In this document: piece by piece, positions 15,156-23,793 of the stretch
How the letters are laid out: every line of letters begins with the position of its first letter
Position numbering within the stretch: the stretch's first letter is position 1
Source: Streptomyces sp. AcH 505
Lineage (GTDB): Bacteria > Actinomycetota > Actinomycetes > Streptomycetales > Streptomycetaceae
Direction: 5' to 3'
Length of the DNA stretch: 52,493 nucleotides
Assembly: GCF_000818175.1 (NCBI RefSeq)
Contig: NZ_JTIY01000002.1
Coordinates: 285,824-338,316 of the forward strand
Made by a program: the position numbers and the translations under genes
The notes under the pieces: generated by a model
What the model was told of the DNA's origin: nothing
Seen by the model: the letters and a program-made list of their open reading frames with translations, nothing else
Databases searched by the model: none

Positions 15156-15199
15156 TCCGGCCAGTTGATCCGGCCTGTTGATCCGGTCAGTTGAGCCGG
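15148..15199. repeat. Four tandem 13-bp repeats across a convergent gene junction
   Basis: CCAGTTGATCCGG occurs twice exactly (15148-15160, 15161-15173), then with one change (15174-15186) and two changes (15187-15199). The array holds the stop codons of both the transporter (15153-15155) and the phosphatase gene (15187-15189) and fills the 31-nt space between them. It probably arose by slippage or duplication of a gene end. Confidence 0.85.
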
Positions 15200-16797
15200 A
15201 CGGTGAGCAGGGCGATGTCGTCGTCCTTCTCCTCGCCGAACCTCTCCAGCAGCGAGTCGCACAGCGCTTCGAGCTCCTGCGGACCCGTCGCGGCCGCGGC
15301 ACTCAACTCGTCGAGACTGTCGTCGATGTTGGTACTGCGGACCTCGACGAGCCCGTCGGTGATGAGGACGATCCGGGTGCCCGGCGCGGTGTCGACCACC
15401 GTGGCCGCCGGGTGCGGCAGCCCCAACCCCAGCAACGGGCCGTGCTCGTGGACGAATTCGGCCCCGCCGCCGGGAAGGAGCAGCAGCGGCGGAATGTGCC
15501 CCGCGTTGGAGATGTGGAGCCTGCGGCCACCGGGCTCGACCAGGATCAGACACATCGTCACGGTGAGCCCCGGCTGTGACTGCGCCAGCAGTGTCTCCAG
15601 CCGTTCGTTGATGTGGTGCGGGGAGTGGCCCTCCAGCGCGTAGGCGCGCATCCCGTGCCGCACCTCACCCATCACGGCCGCCGCCGCCATGGAGTGCCCC
15701 GCCACGTCACCGATGGCGAGCAGCAGCCCGTCGGAGGTCTCCAGCGCCTCGTAGAAGTCACCGCCGATCTCCGCATGCCGGGACGCCGGCAGATAGCGGA
15801 ACGCCAGATCGACCCCGGGCACCGCGGGCAGCCGGTCCGGCAGGAAGGTGCGCTGGAGTGTGAGGGCGAAGGAGTGTTCCTCGTTGTAGGTGCGCAGCGC
15901 CTCCAGCGACAGGGCGCAGGCATGGGCCAGTTGCTGGAACAGCTCCTGGTCGTCGTTGCCGCCCACGGCGGCGGCCGGTACGGCGAAGCAGACCGGCGGC
16001 CGGCCGCGCTTGGTGCGCGCCACCGCCAGGATCACGTCCTCGTCGAGCTGGTCGCCCGGCAGCAGTGTCTTCCACACGGCCCGTGGCAGCCGGGCGATCT
16101 CCGCGCCGGTGCCGGTGCCGAGCGTGTGTCCGGCGAGCCGGTTCAGCAGCTCGGGGGTGGACGGTGTGGAGCGCGGCGCCTGGCCGGGCCCGGTGATGGA
16201 GCTGTGCACCGCCTGGCCCTGCGGGGTCAGGAAGACCGCGCTGACGGCGCACGACATCAGGGACGCGGCCCCGCCCGTCGCCGCCGCGGCGAAGGAGTGG
16301 AAGCCGATCGCCCGGTACACGTCGAGGGTGGTGCGGTTGAGCAGGGTCAGCCGCGCCGCGAGCCGTTCGGCCCTGCGGCGGGCGCGCGCGTAGCGCAGGG
16401 TCGCCGTGACGGTCGCCAGGAACTCGGCGGGATCGATGGGCTGGTTGAGATACGCGTCCGCCCCGCGGTGCAGCCCCTCGGCGTGGTCCTCGGGGGTGAG
16501 GGCGGCCGCCGAGATATGGATCACCGGCAGCGCCGCGGTGTACGGGTCCGCCTTGATGTGTTCGCAGACCTCGAACCCGGTCATGTCCGGGAGCCGTACG
16601 TCGACGACGGCGACCTCGGGCCGCGGCTCCAGGCCCGGCGCGAGCAGCGCGAGGCCCTGTGTCCCGTCGTGCGCCTCGATCACCGTGTGCCCGCCCCGCC
16701 TGAGCCAGCTGCTGAGGACGTAGCGGTTCGACTCGTCGTCGTCGATCACCAGAACGGTGGCTGGGGCACTGTCGAGCAGCGCCGCGTCGTCGGTCAC
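15187..16797 (-). CDS. Response-regulator-fused PP2C phosphatase (RsbU-like)
   Basis: A 536-aa last gene of the stressosome operon. Residues 1-135 are a receiver domain (VLVIDDDESNRYVLSSWL, phosphoacceptor Asp in VAVVDVRLPDMTG, and ISAAALTPEDHAEGL). Residues 150-320 are GAF-like. Residues 325-536 are the SpoIIE/PPM phosphatase (ASRHAEIGGDFYEAL, LLLAIGDVAGHSMAAAAVM, ISNAGHIPPLL, GTRIVLITDGLVE, EKDDDIALLTVRL) with the metal-binding Asp residues kept. The expected job is to dephosphorylate an anti-anti-sigma (RsbV-like) protein when activated by the receiver domain. GTG start with a 4-nt overlap with the upstream kinase gene. The kinase probably phosphorylates the receiver domain (inference). 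Confidence 0.93.
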   Translation of the reverse strand: MTDDAALLDSAPATVLVIDDDESNRYVLSSWLRRGGHTVIEAHDGTQGLALLAPGLEPRPEVAVVDVRLPDMTGFEVCEHIKADPYTAALPVIHISAAALTPEDHAEGLHRGADAYLNQPIDPAEFLATVTATLRYARARRRAERLAARLTLLNRTTLDVYRAIGFHSFAAAATGGAASLMSCAVSAVFLTPQGQAVHSSITGPGQAPRSTPSTPELLNRLAGHTLGTGTGAEIARLPRAVWKTLLPGDQLDEDVILAVARTKRGRPPVCFAVPAAAVGGNDDQELFQQLAHACALSLEALRTYNEEHSFALTLQRTFLPDRLPAVPGVDLAFRYLPASRHAEIGGDFYEALETSDGLLLAIGDVAGHSMAAAAVMGEVRHGMRAYALEGHSPHHINERLETLLAQSQPGLTVTMCLILVEPGGRRLHISNAGHIPPLLLLPGGGAEFVHEHGPLLGLGLPHPAATVVDTAPGTRIVLITDGLVEVRSTNIDDSLDELSAAAATGPQELEALCDSLLERFGEEKDDDIALLTVRLN

Positions 16798-18176
16798 CGG
16801 TCGGCCTCCTGTGCGTGTGTCGTCCCCGGGGACGGGTTGGGCAGCCGGACCACGATGCGGGTACCGGTCCCGGGCCTGCTGGTCAGCCGGAGCGTGCCGC
16901 CGAGCAGCTCGGTGAGGGTGCGGGCGTACGGCAGCCCGAGTCCTGTGCCCTGTCGTCCTCGTTGGTGTGCCCCGGGCACCTGGTAGAACTCCTCGAAGAC
17001 CCGCTTGAGTTCGTGCGCGGGAATGCCGACGCCGGTGTCGCTGACGGTGAAGGTCAGCCAGGGCCCGGCGGAGTCGGCTTCGACGTCCAGCCGTACCTCG
17101 CCGCTGTCGGTGAACTTCAGCGCGTTGGACAGCAGATTGCGCAGCACCCGGGTCAGCAGCACCTCGTCGGTGACCACGACGGGCAGGGTCTTCGCCTCGG
17201 GTGTCACGAACGTGACGTCGTCGGTGGGGAACATACTGCGCAGCACACCGCCGAGCTGCCCCACCAGCGTCCGCAGGTCGACCGGTTCGAGGTGCGGCTC
17301 CAGCTGCCCCGACTCGGCCTTGGCCACGTCCAGCAGATCACCGACCAGCGCGAGCAGGGTGTTCCCCGACGAGGCGATGAGCGCGATCCGGTGTTTCTGC
17401 TCGTCGTCCAGATACGCCGAGTCCGGGGCCAGCAGCAGCTGGGACAGGGCCACGACGGCGTTGACCGGGGTCTTCAGCTCATGGCTGATGTTGGTCCAGA
17501 ACCGGGTCTTCGCCTCACTGGTCTCCCGCAACTGCCGCGACTTGTCCTCCAGTTCGCTGTGCAGGGCCACCACACCGCTGTTGGTCTCCTCCAGCTCCTG
17601 GGAGAGTTCGGTATACAGCGCCAGCACACCTTTGTTGGTCTCTTCCAGCTCCTCGTTGAGCCGGCGCAGCTCCTCCCGCTGGGCGCGGGTCTCCTCCAGC
17701 GTGGCGATCAGGTCGCGGGTCTGGGCGCGCAGATCCTCGGCGAGCGTGGTGTGGTCCGTCCGGCGCAGCGCCTCGCTCACCCGGCGGTGTGCCTCGTGCG
17801 GGGCGAGGGCGACGGCGGGCTGCTCCACCACGATCCGGCTGCGCGGGTCGCCCGGCTCGTGCCGGAGCCTGGGCACCAGCCGGGTCGCCAGCTCCAGCGA
17901 CTCGGTGCTGGGCGGCGGACCGCTGTTCCAGGCGAGCGTCACGAGCAGGGTGGGCGGCGCCTCGCCGGCCAGCGCGAAGGTCACCGTCAGCGCCGCGCAG
18001 CCCAGCCGGTCCCGGCCCAGCTCGCTGAGCGCCGTCGCGAGCCGCACCTGGTCCTGGGCGTCGAGGCCGAGCGCCTCGGCCGCCGACTGCCCGCTGCGGC
18101 GCAGCGCGAAGACGTCCTGCGCCGACGCGAGGTCGAAAGCGAGGAGATGTCCGGCGCCGGCGCCGGCCACCTTCAC
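16794..18176 (-). CDS. Hybrid sensor histidine kinase in the stressosome operon
   Basis: A 460-aa soluble kinase. Residues 1-120 look like an RsbT/RsbW-type ATPase module (VRLATALSELGRDRLG). Residues 150-230 form a coiled coil with an internal repeat, ELEETNKGVLALYTELSQ and then ELEETNSGVVALHSELED. The HisKA region is FWTNISHELKTPVNAVVALSQLLL, and the ATPase domain has RNLLSNALKFT, VSDTGVGIPAHELKRVFEEF and GTGLGLPYARTL. There is no membrane helix, so it senses a cytosolic signal, perhaps through the stressosome. GTG start overlaps the phosphatase stop (GTGA), and its own TGA overlaps the next GTG. Likely target: the receiver domain of the next gene product. Confidence 0.92.
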   Translation of the reverse strand: MKVAGAGAGHLLAFDLASAQDVFALRRSGQSAAEALGLDAQDQVRLATALSELGRDRLGCAALTVTFALAGEAPPTLLVTLAWNSGPPPSTESLELATRLVPRLRHEPGDPRSRIVVEQPAVALAPHEAHRRVSEALRRTDHTTLAEDLRAQTRDLIATLEETRAQREELRRLNEELEETNKGVLALYTELSQELEETNSGVVALHSELEDKSRQLRETSEAKTRFWTNISHELKTPVNAVVALSQLLLAPDSAYLDDEQKHRIALIASSGNTLLALVGDLLDVAKAESGQLEPHLEPVDLRTLVGQLGGVLRSMFPTDDVTFVTPEAKTLPVVVTDEVLLTRVLRNLLSNALKFTDSGEVRLDVEADSAGPWLTFTVSDTGVGIPAHELKRVFEEFYQVPGAHQRGRQGTGLGLPYARTLTELLGGTLRLTSRPGTGTRIVVRLPNPSPGTTHAQEADR

Positions 18177-19249
18177 CAGGCTCCCTTGACAACCACGATC
18201 CCGGCGTCGTCGCGCCGTACGGCCGCCTCGCGCAGCAACTGCCCCGCGATCACGGCGGGGGTGTGCTGCAGCAGTCCCGGCAGGGCGTCCATGGTCCAGC
18301 GCTCGGTCAGTCCGTCCGAGTGCATCACGAGCGCACCGCCCGGCACCAGCGGCTGCTCGAAGGTGCGCAGGGTGCGCATCTGCTGGCCGACGATGCCCGG
18401 CGCCGACATCAGCCCGGCCCTGGCCGTCGGAGTGATGACGTAGCCGCTGACGTTCCCGACACCGCAGTACAGCAGGCGCCCCGCCGACGGCTCGACCCGG
18501 GCGACCGCCACCGCGCCGCCCCGTGTGCCGCGCAGCGCCGTATGGATGTCGCGCAGGACGGCGTCGGGCAGCCGGGCACTGCTCTGCCGGAAGGCGGTGA
18601 CCGCCGTGTCACCGGCCAGGGCAGCGAGCGGGCCGTGCCCGAGCCCGTCGCACATCATCACCAGCAGCGCGGGCGCCGTTTCGGCGTCCGCGCCGGGTTC
18701 GACCCGTACCGCCCACGCGTCGCCGCAGCTGGTCTCGCCGCTGATGGGACGGGTCACACCGGCGGCCACCGACGTGTCGACCACGGCCGTCTCCGACGCC
18801 CGTACGCTGTCCGACGCGTTGCGCGACCAGAACTGCGCGCTCATCACCGTGCCACGACCGGGGATGGAGTGGATGTCGAAGGTGTCGGCGAGCCGCGCCA
18901 CGGCGCCGAGCCCGATGCCGAGCGTGCCCCGTGAGGAGGTCCCGTCGGCGAACGCGCCGGCCACGTCGCGCATACCGGGCCCCATGTCCACGGTCAGGAA
19001 CTCCACCGCGGCCTCGTTCGCCGTACGCAACACCCGCAGCAGCAGCGATCCGTCGACGGCGTGCAGGTGGAGGTTGGTCGCCGCTTCCGTGACGGCGAGT
19101 GCCACCTCCGAGGCGCGATGGCTGTTCAGCCCGATCCGCCGCGCCAGGGTGGCGGCGGCGCCGCGCGCCGAGGCGGGCATGGTCGGGCTGTCGCGGAACC
19201 AGGCGACATCCTCGCAGTCGAGCACGCCGAGGGCGGTCACCTCGACCAC
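18173..19249 (-). CDS. Fused anti-sigma-type ATPase and PP2C phosphatase (RsbX-like)
   Basis: A 358-aa protein. Residues 1-140 are an RsbT/RsbW-like GHKL ATPase (EVALAVTEAATNLHLHA as N box, VDMGPGMRDV, GTSSRGTLGIGLGAVARLADTFDI). Residues 160-358 are a PPM phosphatase (SGETSCGDAWAVR, LLVMMCDGLGHGPLAAL, LYCGVGNVSGYV, ALVMHSDGLTERW, RRDDAGIVVVKG). In Bacillus, RsbX resets the stressosome by dephosphorylating RsbR/RsbS; here a kinase-like module and a phosphatase share one chain. The GTG start overlaps the end of rsbT by 13 nt, so expression is coupled. Whether both halves are active is unknown. Confidence 0.92.
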   Translation of the reverse strand: MVEVTALGVLDCEDVAWFRDSPTMPASARGAAATLARRIGLNSHRASEVALAVTEAATNLHLHAVDGSLLLRVLRTANEAAVEFLTVDMGPGMRDVAGAFADGTSSRGTLGIGLGAVARLADTFDIHSIPGRGTVMSAQFWSRNASDSVRASETAVVDTSVAAGVTRPISGETSCGDAWAVRVEPGADAETAPALLVMMCDGLGHGPLAALAGDTAVTAFRQSSARLPDAVLRDIHTALRGTRGGAVAVARVEPSAGRLLYCGVGNVSGYVITPTARAGLMSAPGIVGQQMRTLRTFEQPLVPGGALVMHSDGLTERWTMDALPGLLQHTPAVIAGQLLREAAVRRDDAGIVVVKGAW

Positions 19250-19659
19250 TTGACCACGGTGACGGTCGTGCCGTTCCCCGCCTCGGTCTTCAGGTCGAAC
19301 TCGTCCACCAGCCTGCGCGCCCCGCTCAGCCCGAGCCCGAGACCCGAGCCCGACGTCCAGCCGTCGGTCATCGCCAGCTCGATGTCCGGGATCCCGGGAC
19401 CGTCGTCGCTGAAGATCGCGGCCACCCCGACCCGGGTGTCCTTGCGGACAAGACCCGCGGTGAGCAGCCCGCCACCGCCGTACACCAGGGTGTTACGGGC
19501 GAGTTCGCTGGCCGCCGTGATGAACTTCGTCTGGTCGACGAGTGAGAGCTTGCACTGCTGGGCCAGTGTCCTGGCGAGCTGGCGCACCCGGACGACGTCG
19601 TCGTTCTTCACGATGGGGTGTGTCTGCGGTGCCTCCCCGGCGGCCCAGGGCGTGATCAT
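19237..19659 (-). CDS. rsbT: Switch kinase RsbT
   Basis: A 140-aa GHKL-fold serine kinase. Visible motifs: KFITAASELARNTLVYGGG (N box), FSDDGPGIPDIELAM (G1), SGSGLGLGLSGARRLVDEFDLKT (G2/ATP lid) and GTTVTVVKW at the end. In the stressosome RsbT is held by RsbS, phosphorylates RsbS and RsbR on stress, and is then released to activate an RsbU-type phosphatase. The ATG overlaps the rsbS stop (ATGA), the order rsbR-rsbS-rsbT matches the known module, and the length matches Bacillus RsbT. Direct partners downstream are the two PP2C proteins. Confidence 0.93.
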   Translation of the reverse strand: MITPWAAGEAPQTHPIVKNDDVVRVRQLARTLAQQCKLSLVDQTKFITAASELARNTLVYGGGGLLTAGLVRKDTRVGVAAIFSDDGPGIPDIELAMTDGWTSGSGLGLGLSGARRLVDEFDLKTEAGNGTTVTVVKWSR

Positions 19660-20030
19660 GCCGGATCCGTGCGGCTGTCGGATCGCCGCAGCAGGGCCAG
19701 GCCCTTCTCCAGGTCGAGTGCGGTACGCACACCGCCCAGCGACAGACCCAGCTCCACGAGCGTGATGGCGACGGCCGGGCGCATGCCGACCACCACCGTC
19801 TCCGCGTCGAGCATGCGGGATATGGCCGCGATCGTGGCCAGCATGCGGCCCACGAACGAGTCGACGATCTCGACGGCCGTGATGTCGATGACGACACCGC
19901 GCGCCGATCTGGCCACGATCTGTGCCGCCAGGTCCTCCTGCAGGTTCAGGACGGTCTGGTCCTCCAGGTCCACCTGGATGGAGACCAGCAGGACGTCACC
20001 GATCCGCAGGACGGGAACGCGCTCGGTCAC
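19656..20030 (-). CDS. rsbS: Stressosome scaffold RsbS (STAS domain)
   Basis: A 124-aa single STAS domain. VVIDITAVEIVDSFVGRML holds Ser58 in the VDS motif, equivalent to the RsbT-phosphorylated serine of Bacillus RsbS (Ser59). The protein forms the stressosome core with RsbR and sequesters RsbT until phosphorylated. It overlaps rsbR by 4 nt upstream and rsbT by 4 nt downstream. Confidence is high from the domain, the key serine and the gene order. Confidence 0.93.
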   Translation of the reverse strand: MTERVPVLRIGDVLLVSIQVDLEDQTVLNLQEDLAAQIVARSARGVVIDITAVEIVDSFVGRMLATIAAISRMLDAETVVVGMRPAVAITLVELGLSLGGVRTALDLEKGLALLRRSDSRTDPA

Positions 20031-20878
20031 CGCAGCACATCCTTGCGGGCGACCAGATCCACACCGGACTTGCGCAGCGCCAGCTTCAGCGCGTCGGCCA
20101 GGCTCGCCTTCGTCACGATGTCACCGAACTCGATGCCCAGCGCCACGATGGTCTGGGCGATCTGCGGCCGGATCCCGGACACCGTGCACTCGGCGCCCAT
20201 CAGCCGCGCGGCGACGATGGTCTTCAGCAGGTGCTGGGCGACCTGGGTGTCCACGGCGGGGACCCCGGTGATGTCGATGATCGCCTGCTCGGAGCCGGTG
20301 TCCACCAGCGCCTGCAGCAGCTTCTCCATCACCACCTGGGTACGGGCGGAGTCGAGGGTGCCGACCAGCGGTACGGCGATCACGCCGTCCCAGAGCTTCA
20401 CCACGGGCGTGGACAGCTCCATGAGCTGGTCCGCCTGGGAGCTGATGATCTCCTCGCGGGCCCGGGTGTACGTCTCGATGGTGAACAGGCTCAGTTCGTC
20501 CACCAGCCGGCTCAGTTCCAGGTACGCCTGGATGTCGGCGGCCGAACCGTCACGCAGGACCGGCTCGACGACCTGCTTCAGCGCGAGCACGCTGACCGCT
20601 GTCTCGGTCGGCGTGAAGCCCTGGCGTGCCCGGTTCCGCGACAACTCGGTCAGCAGCGCCCTGACTTCGGACATCGCCTCACCGTGGGCGTCGGGGCCGC
20701 CGGCCCGCAGTGCCTCGACCAGCGCCGTGAACAGCTCGCGCAGCTCCTGGTCGACCTCGGCCCTGCTGATGCGGCCGCCCAGGGAATCCGAGACGCGCTC
20801 GACCCAGCCGGTCGCCACCTGCTGCGCGTCGGCCGAGAGGAGCTTCACCAGCCCGGCTCCGGCATCCTGCTTCGCCAT
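20027..20878 (-). CDS. rsbR: Stressosome sensor/co-antagonist RsbR
   Basis: A 283-aa protein. ATG 20878 is chosen for GGAG 7 nt upstream. Residues 1-140 are an all-helical, non-heme globin-like N-terminal domain typical of RsbR (RsbRD_N-like, ATGWVERVSDSL, FTPTETAVSVLALKQVVEPVL). A linker helix follows (REEIISSQADQLMELSTPVVKLWDGVIAVPLVGTLDS). The STAS domain runs from residue 165 to the end, with IIDITGVPAVDT holding Thr211, which matches a Bacillus RsbR phosphosite. The GTLDSART segment is where the other phosphosite should lie. First gene of the six-gene operon. The 78-nt gap before it likely carries the operon promoter; I could not fix the boxes. Confidence 0.92.
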   Translation of the reverse strand: MAKQDAGAGLVKLLSADAQQVATGWVERVSDSLGGRISRAEVDQELRELFTALVEALRAGGPDAHGEAMSEVRALLTELSRNRARQGFTPTETAVSVLALKQVVEPVLRDGSAADIQAYLELSRLVDELSLFTIETYTRAREEIISSQADQLMELSTPVVKLWDGVIAVPLVGTLDSARTQVVMEKLLQALVDTGSEQAIIDITGVPAVDTQVAQHLLKTIVAARLMGAECTVSGIRPQIAQTIVALGIEFGDIVTKASLADALKLALRKSGVDLVARKDVLR

Positions 20879-20956
20879 CACGGTGCTCCTTAACATCCTA
20901 AAAAGATGCGGTCAGACAATCTTTGGGAAGCCTACGGCATGGAGCCGGGGCGGATC

Positions 20957-21970
20957 TCAGGTACCGGGGCTCACCAGGAATTTAGGCCCAGGCCCCACCC
21001 CTTCGGGACGTACACCCGAGAGAATTCCGCCGAGAGATTCGAAACCGACGGTGGCGGCGACCAGCGGACGAGGATCCACGGCGCCGGAGGCGTACAGCCC
21101 GATCGTACGCGCCAGGCCGGCCGACGCACCGAGGATGCCCACGGCTGTGACGTCCTTCAGGACCAGCGCCCGGGTGTCGGCGGAACTGGGCGTCGCGGCG
21201 ATCCCGATACAGACCACCCGCCTGCCCGGCTCGACGCGCTCCACGGCGAGCGCGGGCAGCCCGGGGGCGTTGGAGGCGTCGATGACCCCGTCGAAGGGCA
21301 GGTCGGGCAGCTCGGACTCGGTCCAGGCGCCGTGCACACCGAGGCTGCGGGCGAAGTCGAGTGACGCCGGGGTCAGACCCATGACATGGACCTCCGCCCC
21401 GGCGGCGAGCGCGAACAGGGCGGCGAGCAGCCCGATCGTGCCGGGGCCGAGCACCAGCAGCCGCTCACCGGGCGCGACGGCCGCCGCCTCGACGGCGCGC
21501 AGCGCGTTGCCGCCGGGCTCGACCAGGGCGCCCGCGACACCGTCCACGGAGTCCGGCAGCGGATGCAGCGCGTTCACCGGCGCGACGAGCTGCTCGGCCA
21601 GCGCGCCGTGCCAGCCGCCCCGGATGCCGATCTCGTACCGGTCCTCGCAGACATGGTGGCGGCCGGCGAGACAGCGCCGGCAGCCGCCGCAGCCGAGCAT
21701 GGTGTCGGCGGTCACCCGCCGTCCCAGCCAGCCGGGGTCGACGCCGTCGCCCACCGCGGAGACCGCGCCGCACCACTCGTGGCCCGGCCGGATCGGGTAG
21801 CGGGAGTTGCCCTCGTCCATGTAACTCATCTCGCCGGTGAACAGCTCGCTGTCCGTACCGCAGACACCGGCCCGTTCCACATCGACGACGACCTGTCCCG
21901 GCGCCGCTGCCGGGGGCGCCACGTCACGCACCCCGCACCGGCGCGGACCTGTGATGACAAAGGCGCGCAT
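20957..21970 (-). CDS. Zinc-dependent medium-chain dehydrogenase (sugar/polyol type)
   Basis: A 337-aa MDR-family oxidoreductase. The catalytic zinc site is GVCGTDSE plus RPGHEWCG. The structural-zinc cysteines are CGGCRRCLAGRHHVC. The Rossmann motif is VLGPGTIGLLAALFALAAGA, followed by EVHVMGLTP where the dinucleotide ribose is bound. The motif order and the loop YEIGIRGGWHGALAEQLVAP resemble glucose/galactose and sorbitol dehydrogenases. Oxidation of an aldose to its lactone would feed the divergent dehydratase, and the two genes share a 107-nt promoter region. Sugar identity and NAD/NADP preference are not visible. Confidence 0.9.
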   Translation of the reverse strand: MRAFVITGPRRCGVRDVAPPAAAPGQVVVDVERAGVCGTDSELFTGEMSYMDEGNSRYPIRPGHEWCGAVSAVGDGVDPGWLGRRVTADTMLGCGGCRRCLAGRHHVCEDRYEIGIRGGWHGALAEQLVAPVNALHPLPDSVDGVAGALVEPGGNALRAVEAAAVAPGERLLVLGPGTIGLLAALFALAAGAEVHVMGLTPASLDFARSLGVHGAWTESELPDLPFDGVIDASNAPGLPALAVERVEPGRRVVCIGIAATPSSADTRALVLKDVTAVGILGASAGLARTIGLYASGAVDPRPLVAATVGFESLGGILSGVRPEGVGPGPKFLVSPGT

Positions 21971-22077
21971 GGCCAGATATTAGTACGCGGCATGAACATC
22001 CGTACGGGTGGAGCGCACTTCAAAAACACCGCCCCGGCATGGCAAGTTGGCAGCCACGGACGACGGAGGAGTACGCA

Positions 22078-23793
22078 ATGGCGGAACAGCGCAGTTCCCA
22101 GTGGTACGCGGGCACCGACAGGAACTCCTACATCCACCGGGCGTGGATGCGCAGAGGACTGCCCGCCCACGCCTTCGACGGCCGGCCGCACATCGCCATC
22201 GCCAACACCGCGTCCGACCTGACCCCGTGCAACTCCCATCTCGACGAGGTCGCGGCGAGCGTCAAACAGGGCATCTGGGAAGCGGGCGGCGTCCCGCTCA
22301 ACCTGCCGGTGGTCTCCCTCGGCGAGACGCTGGTACGGCCCACGGCGATGCTGTGGCGGAACATGGCGGCCATGGCGACGGAGGAGATGCTGCGCGCCAA
22401 CCCCGTCGACGGCGTCGTGCTGTTGGGCGGCTGCGACAAGACCATTCCGTCGCTGCTGATGGCGGCGGCCTCCGTCGACCTGCCCGCAGTCGTCGTGCCT
22501 GGCGGCCCGATGCTGACCGGCACCTTCCGCGGCAAGCCGCTGGGCTGCGGCACCGACGTGTGGAAACTCAGCGAGGAGGTACGGGCGGGCACCCTCTCCG
22601 AGGAGGCCTTCCTGCGGTCCGAATCCTCGATGATCCGCAGCCGGGGCCACTGCAACACCATGGGAACGGCCTCCACCATGGCCGTCGTCGCCGAGGCGCT
22701 GGGTACGACGCTGCCGGGGGTGGCCGGGACGCCCGCCCCCGACAGCCGGCTGCTGGAGAGCGCCCACGCCACCGGCGCGCTCGCCGTCGAGATGGTCGCC
22801 GCGGAACGCCGCCCCAGCACGCTGCTCACCCGGGGCTCCTTCCTCAACGCGATCGTCGCGCTCGCCGCCGTCGGTGGCTCCACCAACGCCGTGGTGCATC
22901 TGCTGGCCATCGCCGGGCGGCTCGGCATCGAACTGACGCTGGACGACTTCGACCGCACCGGCGCGGGCGTGCCGCTCCTCGTCGACCTCCAGCCGGCCGG
23001 CCGCCATCTGATGGAGGACTTCCACCGCGCGGGCGGGCTGCTGGCGGTACTGAACGAGGTCGGCGACCTGCTTGACCCGGCCGCCCTGACCGTCACCGGC
23101 ACCCCGCTGGTCGACCATCTCGACGGCGCGCGGATCTGGGACGAGACCGTCATCCGGAGCCGCGCCGACCCGCTGCTGCCTGACGCCGGCATCGCGGTGC
23201 TGCGCGGCAACCTCGCCCCGTCCGGCGCCGTCATCAAACCGGCCGCCGCTTCGCCCGAACTGCTGCGCCACCGGGGCAGGGCCGTCGTCTTCGACAGCGT
23301 CGAGGACATGCACGCCCGGATCGACGACCCGGACCTCGACGTGGACGCCTCGTCGGTGCTCGTACTGCGGGGCTGCGGTCCCAAGGGCTACCCGGGCATG
23401 CCGGAGGTGGCGAACATGCCGCTGCCCACCAAACTGCTGGAGCAGGGCGTCAGGGACATGGTGCGGGTCTGCGACGGCCGGATGAGCGGCACGGCGTACG
23501 GCACGGTCGTCCTGCACACCGCGCCGGAGGCGGCGGCCGGCGGCCCGCTGGGGCTGGTCGAGACCGGCGACTTCGTCGTGCTGGACGTGGCCGCCCGCAG
23601 GATCGATCTCGACGTACCGGCCGAGGAGTTGGCGCGCCGCCGTCCGTCGAAGGCGATGACGGCGGCGTTCGCCGCCCCCAGGCGCGGCTGGGAGCGGCTG
23701 TACGTCGAGCATGTGAACCAGGCGGACCAGGGCGTCGACCTGGACTTCCTCGTCGGCTCCAGCGGCCACGAGGTCTCCCGCGAGTCACACTAG
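22078..23793 (+). CDS. IlvD/Edd-family sugar-acid dehydratase
   Basis: A 571-aa iron-sulfur dehydratase. ATG 22078 is chosen for GGAGGAG 8 nt upstream. The three cluster cysteines are C51 (SDLTPCNSHL), C119 (LLGGCDKTIP) and C192 (RGHCNTMGTAST), and the C-terminal DGRMSGTAYG motif is present. The HCNTMGTASTM form and the start WYAGTDRNSYIHRAWMRRGLP match the aldonate (arabonate/xylonate/galactonate) branch rather than IlvD. It would convert an aldonic acid to a 2-keto-3-deoxy acid. It is divergent from the sugar dehydrogenase, making a two-step non-phosphorylative route. Its stop TAG shares CTAG with the stop of the convergent phosphoesterase gene. Confidence 0.92.
   Translation: MAEQRSSQWYAGTDRNSYIHRAWMRRGLPAHAFDGRPHIAIANTASDLTPCNSHLDEVAASVKQGIWEAGGVPLNLPVVSLGETLVRPTAMLWRNMAAMATEEMLRANPVDGVVLLGGCDKTIPSLLMAAASVDLPAVVVPGGPMLTGTFRGKPLGCGTDVWKLSEEVRAGTLSEEAFLRSESSMIRSRGHCNTMGTASTMAVVAEALGTTLPGVAGTPAPDSRLLESAHATGALAVEMVAAERRPSTLLTRGSFLNAIVALAAVGGSTNAVVHLLAIAGRLGIELTLDDFDRTGAGVPLLVDLQPAGRHLMEDFHRAGGLLAVLNEVGDLLDPAALTVTGTPLVDHLDGARIWDETVIRSRADPLLPDAGIAVLRGNLAPSGAVIKPAAASPELLRHRGRAVVFDSVEDMHARIDDPDLDVDASSVLVLRGCGPKGYPGMPEVANMPLPTKLLEQGVRDMVRVCDGRMSGTAYGTVVLHTAPEAAAGGPLGLVETGDFVVLDVAARRIDLDVPAEELARRRPSKAMTAAFAAPRRGWERLYVEHVNQADQGVDLDFLVGSSGHEVSRESH

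Noticed and set aside
20879..20956. Promoter boxes for the stressosome operon
   Set aside because: AT-rich TAGGAT and TTGTCT are present, but their spacing (about 13 nt) is not acceptable; no sigma-B-type GGGTAY box fits.
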